Shown: piece by piece, positions 59,062-64,000 of the stretch
How positions within the stretch are numbered: the stretch's first letter is position 1
Layout: each line of letters begins with the position of its first letter
Origin: Roseovarius sp.
Lineage (GTDB): Bacteria; Pseudomonadota; Alphaproteobacteria; Rhodobacterales; Rhodobacteraceae
Reading direction: 5' to 3'
Length of the DNA: 64,000 bases
Assembly (NCBI RefSeq): GCF_030373445.1
Contig: NZ_JAUCYU010000008.1
Span: 62,001-126,000 of the forward strand
Notes under the pieces: generated by a model
Databases searched by the model: none
Told to the model about the DNA's origin: nothing
Seen by the model: the letters and a program-made list of their open reading frames with translations, nothing else
Translations under genes and position numbers: made by a program

Positions 59062-61095
59062 ATGAGCACCGATCCCCTCCTCCAGCCCTACACGCTCAAG
59101 CACCTGACGCTGAAGAACCGGCTGATGGTCTCCAGCCACGAACCCGCCTATACCGAGGACGGGATGCCGAAAGACCGCTACCGCGCCTACCACGTGGAAC
59201 GCGCCAAGGGCGGCCTTGCCCTCACCATGACGGCCGGCTCGGCGGTGGTCTCCCCCGACAGCCCCCCGGCCTTCGGCAACATCCTCGCCTATGACGACGC
59301 CGTCGTGGGCTGGATGCGGAAACTCACCGACGAATGCCACGATCACGGCTGCGCGGTGATGATCCAGCTCACCCATCTCGGCCGCCGCGCCCGCTGGGAC
59401 ACCGGCGATTGGCTCCCCACCATCGGCGCCGGCCCCTCCCGCGAACCGGCCCACCGCGCCTTCCCAAAGGTGGCCGAAGACTGGGATATCGCCCGCATCG
59501 TCGAGGACTACGCCGACGCCACCGAACGTATGAAGGCCGCCGGCCTCGATGGCGTCGAATACGAATGCTACGGCCACCTGCCCGACCAGTTCCTCAGCCC
59601 GCTCACCAACGCCCTCACCGGCCCCTATGGCGGCGACTTCGACAACCGCCTGCGCTTCGCGACCGAAGTCCTCACCGCCTGCCGCAAGCGTGTGGGTGAC
59701 GACTTCATCCTCGGCATCCGCTACGTCGCCGACGAAAGCGAACCCGGCGGCATCCCGGTCGAGGAAGGCGTCACCTTCGCCCGCCGCCTCAAGGACGCAG
59801 GGCTGATCGACTTCATCAACATCATCAAGGGCCGCATCCACACCGACGCGGCATTGGCCGACGTCATCCCCGTCCAGGGCATGCGCTCCGCGCCTCACTT
59901 GGATTTCGCCGGCCGCATCCGGCACGAGGTGGGCCTGCCGGCCTTCCACGCCGCCAAGATCGCCGACGTCGCTACCGCCCGCCACGCCGTCGCCACCGGC
60001 CAGCTCGACATGGTCGGCATGACCCGCGCCCACATGGCCGACCCGCATATCGTCCGCAAGATCACCGAGAACCGCGAAGACGATATCCGCCCCTGCGTCG
60101 GCGCCACCTACTGCCTCGGCCGCGCCTATTACGGCGAGGCGGCGCTCTGCGTCCACAACCCCTCCACGGGCCGCGAAACCTTCCTCCCGCACGAGATCGC
60201 CAAGACCGACACGCCCAAGACCATCGCCATCGTCGGCGCCGGCCCCGGCGGGCTCGAGGCCGCCCGCGTCGCCGCCGAACGCGGCCACAAGGTCACCGTC
60301 TTCGAAGCCGCCGACCAGCCCGGCGGACAGGTCCGCCTCACCGCCCAGACCAGAAGCCGCGCCGACATGATCGGCCTGATCGACTGGCGCGTCGCCCAAT
60401 GCGAGAAACTGGGCGTCACCTTCCGCTACAACACCTATGCCGAAAAAGACGACGTTCTGGCGCTCAACCCCGATATCGTCGTCCTCGCCACCGGCGGGCT
60501 CGCCAACACCGATATCGTCAAGCACGGGCAGGAGCTGGCCGTCACCACCTGGGACATCCTCTCCGGCGACGCGAAGCCCGGCGAGAACGTCCTGATCTAC
60601 GACGAGGTCGGCGACTACGCCGCGCTTCAGGCCGCCGAAAAGCTCGCCGATGCCGGTGCGACGGTCGAGGTCGTCAGCCCCTACCAGGGTGCCTCGGTCG
60701 ACGTGTCCGGCATCACCTTCGTCCCCTTCATCCGCAAGCTGCAGCACAAGGACGTGACCTTCACCGTCACCTGGCGCCTCACCGCCATCGACCGCGACGG
60801 CAACCGCCTGAAGGCCACGCTCGGCTCCGACTATTCCGACGCCACCCGGCACCGCTCCGTCGACCAGATCGTCGTCAACCACGGCATCACGCCCATGGAC
60901 GAGCTCTATTTCGAACTGAAGCCATTGTCGGAAAACCTCGGCGCCGTCGATTACGAGGCGCTGGTCGCGGGCAAACCCCAAACCCTCACCGGCGGGCCTT
61001 CAGGCTTCCGGCTCTTCCGCATCGGCGACGCCATAGCCTCCCGCAACACCCACGCGGCAATCTACGACGCGCTCCGCCTGATGAAGGACGCCTGA
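59062..61095 (+). CDS. DgcA/TMADH-like NADH:flavin oxidoreductase with three cluster cysteines
   Basis: 677 residues: an OYE-type TIM barrel (1 to about 335), an iron-sulfur segment, then FAD/NAD(P) domains with IVGAGPGGLEAARVAAERGH. The cluster segment is PCVGATYC plus ALCVHNP: C345, A348, C351 and C363. In trimethylamine dehydrogenase the matching four are all Cys, so one ligand is Ala here. I recall the same CVGAxYC pattern in DgcA-type N-methyl amino-acid demethylases, which suggests dimethylglycine, N-methylproline or similar substrates. It follows the aminotransferase by 5 bp. Confidence 0.85.
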   Translation: MSTDPLLQPYTLKHLTLKNRLMVSSHEPAYTEDGMPKDRYRAYHVERAKGGLALTMTAGSAVVSPDSPPAFGNILAYDDAVVGWMRKLTDECHDHGCAVMIQLTHLGRRARWDTGDWLPTIGAGPSREPAHRAFPKVAEDWDIARIVEDYADATERMKAAGLDGVEYECYGHLPDQFLSPLTNALTGPYGGDFDNRLRFATEVLTACRKRVGDDFILGIRYVADESEPGGIPVEEGVTFARRLKDAGLIDFINIIKGRIHTDAALADVIPVQGMRSAPHLDFAGRIRHEVGLPAFHAAKIADVATARHAVATGQLDMVGMTRAHMADPHIVRKITENREDDIRPCVGATYCLGRAYYGEAALCVHNPSTGRETFLPHEIAKTDTPKTIAIVGAGPGGLEAARVAAERGHKVTVFEAADQPGGQVRLTAQTRSRADMIGLIDWRVAQCEKLGVTFRYNTYAEKDDVLALNPDIVVLATGGLANTDIVKHGQELAVTTWDILSGDAKPGENVLIYDEVGDYAALQAAEKLADAGATVEVVSPYQGASVDVSGITFVPFIRKLQHKDVTFTVTWRLTAIDRDGNRLKATLGSDYSDATRHRSVDQIVVNHGITPMDELYFELKPLSENLGAVDYEALVAGKPQTLTGGPSGFRLFRIGDAIASRNTHAAIYDALRLMKDA

Positions 61096-61144
61096 TCCCC
61101 CGCGAGGCAGCCCGCAAGGGCTGACGAGCACCGCCGCCCGTTAA

Positions 61145-63322
<2,178 letters not shown>

Positions 63323-63331
63323 CCGGGTGGT

Positions 63332-63775
63332 CTATTCCACCGTGATCGTGATCTGCTCCGACGTCACGGGCGGATCATGCGGCACGTGGTTCTGGTCGCC
63401 CAGCACCAGTTGCAGCGTATGCTCGCCCGGCGCCAGCTCCAGCGACACCTCGGTCTGCCCGCCGCCGAAATGGCGGTGGTTGTCGTCCGAGTAGAGACCG
63501 CCTTCCGACATCTCCCCGTCTTCCGGCCCGTCGCCGAAGGGCGGCCGGTCGACAAGGACATGGTGATGGCCGGTATTCTCCTTCTCCGTCCCGGCCGGGG
63601 CCACGCCCATGCCGCTCAGCCCGAAGATCACCGTCACCGGCGACGACACCGTCGCACCGTCCTCGATATTGACGAAATACACCTTCGCCCCCTCGGGCGC
63701 CGGCGTGTCCCCAGCGAGCGCCGGCGCGCTTGCCAGCCCGGCCGCCATTCCGATACTCAACAGCAATGCCTTCAT
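63332..63775 (-). CDS. DUF4399 periplasmic protein, histidine-rich
   Basis: 147 residues. Signal peptide (MKALLLSIGMAAGLASAPA) cleaved near ALAGD. The DUF4399 core has VYFVNIEDGATVSSPVTVIFGLSGMGVAPAG, TGHHHVLVD, DDNHRHFGGGQTEVSLEL and LVLGDQNHVPHDPP. Eight His occur in three short clusters, suggesting metal binding, though none is shown. ATG at 63775 with GGGAGGA upstream. Function unknown. Confidence 0.86.
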   Translation of the reverse strand: MKALLLSIGMAAGLASAPALAGDTPAPEGAKVYFVNIEDGATVSSPVTVIFGLSGMGVAPAGTEKENTGHHHVLVDRPPFGDGPEDGEMSEGGLYSDDNHRHFGGGQTEVSLELAPGEHTLQLVLGDQNHVPHDPPVTSEQITITVE

Positions 63776-63968
63776 CGAATCCTCCCTGCTTGCCGTAAGG
63801 TCATCATAGCGTAGGTGGCGTGATCTCCACAGATGGAAACGCCTGTTTCCCTGTTTCCTTGTCACGAACGATGCAAAGGAAAACCCAGATATTGTCGGCC
63901 ATACGCCGCAGTTGTGCCCGATTTTGATCCGATAAGGCCTCAAGGAATAACGCACAGAGGTATCGAGT

Positions 63969-64000
63969 ATGGATCGCCTTACCGAAATGGAGGCTTTCGC
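63969..64000 (+). CDS. Start of a probable LysR-type regulator, cut by the window edge
   Basis: Only MDRLTEMEAF and part of the next codon are visible. This resembles the opening of many LysR-type regulators (MDRLxxMxxFxxV). It is divergent from the DUF4399 gene with 193 bp between. Identity is tentative because only ten residues are seen. Confidence 0.45.
   Translation, partial: MDRLTEMEAF

Overview
The window is a GC-rich, gene-dense piece of a bacterial chromosome, most likely from an alphaproteobacterium of the Rhodobacterales (Rhodobacteraceae, Roseobacter-like). Reasons: very high third-position GC, the gene groupings rsmI-yraN-gshB beside a PBP-activator lipoprotein, glnD followed further on by murJ and trpS, ftsK followed by lolA, divergent argH/tlpA, a Hint_2-type protein beside an RTX acyltransferase, and a LexA-like site of the alphaproteobacterial GAAC-N7-GAAC type. 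No rRNA, tRNA, CRISPR array, phage or insertion sequence was seen. The family and order assignments come from reading the proteins; no database search was run.

Layout. 1-7135: argH (cut by the window edge), a TlpA thioredoxin, ttcA, a c-di-GMP EAL protein, and yidC-MOSC-engB with overlapping or touching ends. 7347-12651: an orphan, C-terminally short dnaE2 behind a candidate SOS box, a peroxiredoxin, a ferredoxin reductase and rsmD. 12733-18232: a UbiH-type hydroxylase, an amidase, a histidine ammonia-lyase homologue without the usual cofactor triad, and a DapC-like aminotransferase. 18251-23835: ftsK, a small secreted protein, lolA, a lytic transglycosylase and hspQ. 24016-30566: gamma-glutamyltransferase, an RsbW/STAS pair, thiolase, GNAT, free-methionine sulfoxide reductase and comM. 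30532-37880: a hydrolase-gshB-yraN-rsmI operon on the minus strand, and a PBP-activator lipoprotein and glnD on the plus strand.

Accessory region. Between glnD and murJ (37881-41807) lies an insertion. It holds a self-processing (Hint) protein coupled by a 4-nt overlap to an HlyC-type lysine acyltransferase, then an AT-richer methyltransferase/beta-helix pair on the other strand. This is the best candidate for an undescribed system here. After it come murJ, an ASCH protein, trpS, an HxlR regulator with a divergent NTF2-like target, a compact YadA-like trimeric autotransporter coupled to a periplasmic protein, a Stf0 sulfotransferase, a methyltransferase, two VOC proteins, cysK, a stand-alone ParB-like protein, agmatine deiminase, map, DUF1992 and an exo/endonuclease lipoprotein. 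The right end has a class IV aminotransferase next to a DgcA/TMADH-like flavoenzyme, a FadH-like paralogue behind four 11-bp-phased repeats, a DUF4399 protein and the start of a LysR-type regulator.

Non-coding structure. Gene ends are unusually rich in perfect palindromes. There is a twin 21-3-21 palindrome element at two loci whose stems differ in a compensated way, a TGCGCA-cored palindrome pair, six GC-rich REP-like hairpins with a constant 5-nt loop, three copies of a short GTATTTTTGG-type element at gene ends, and several simple bidirectional terminators between convergent genes.
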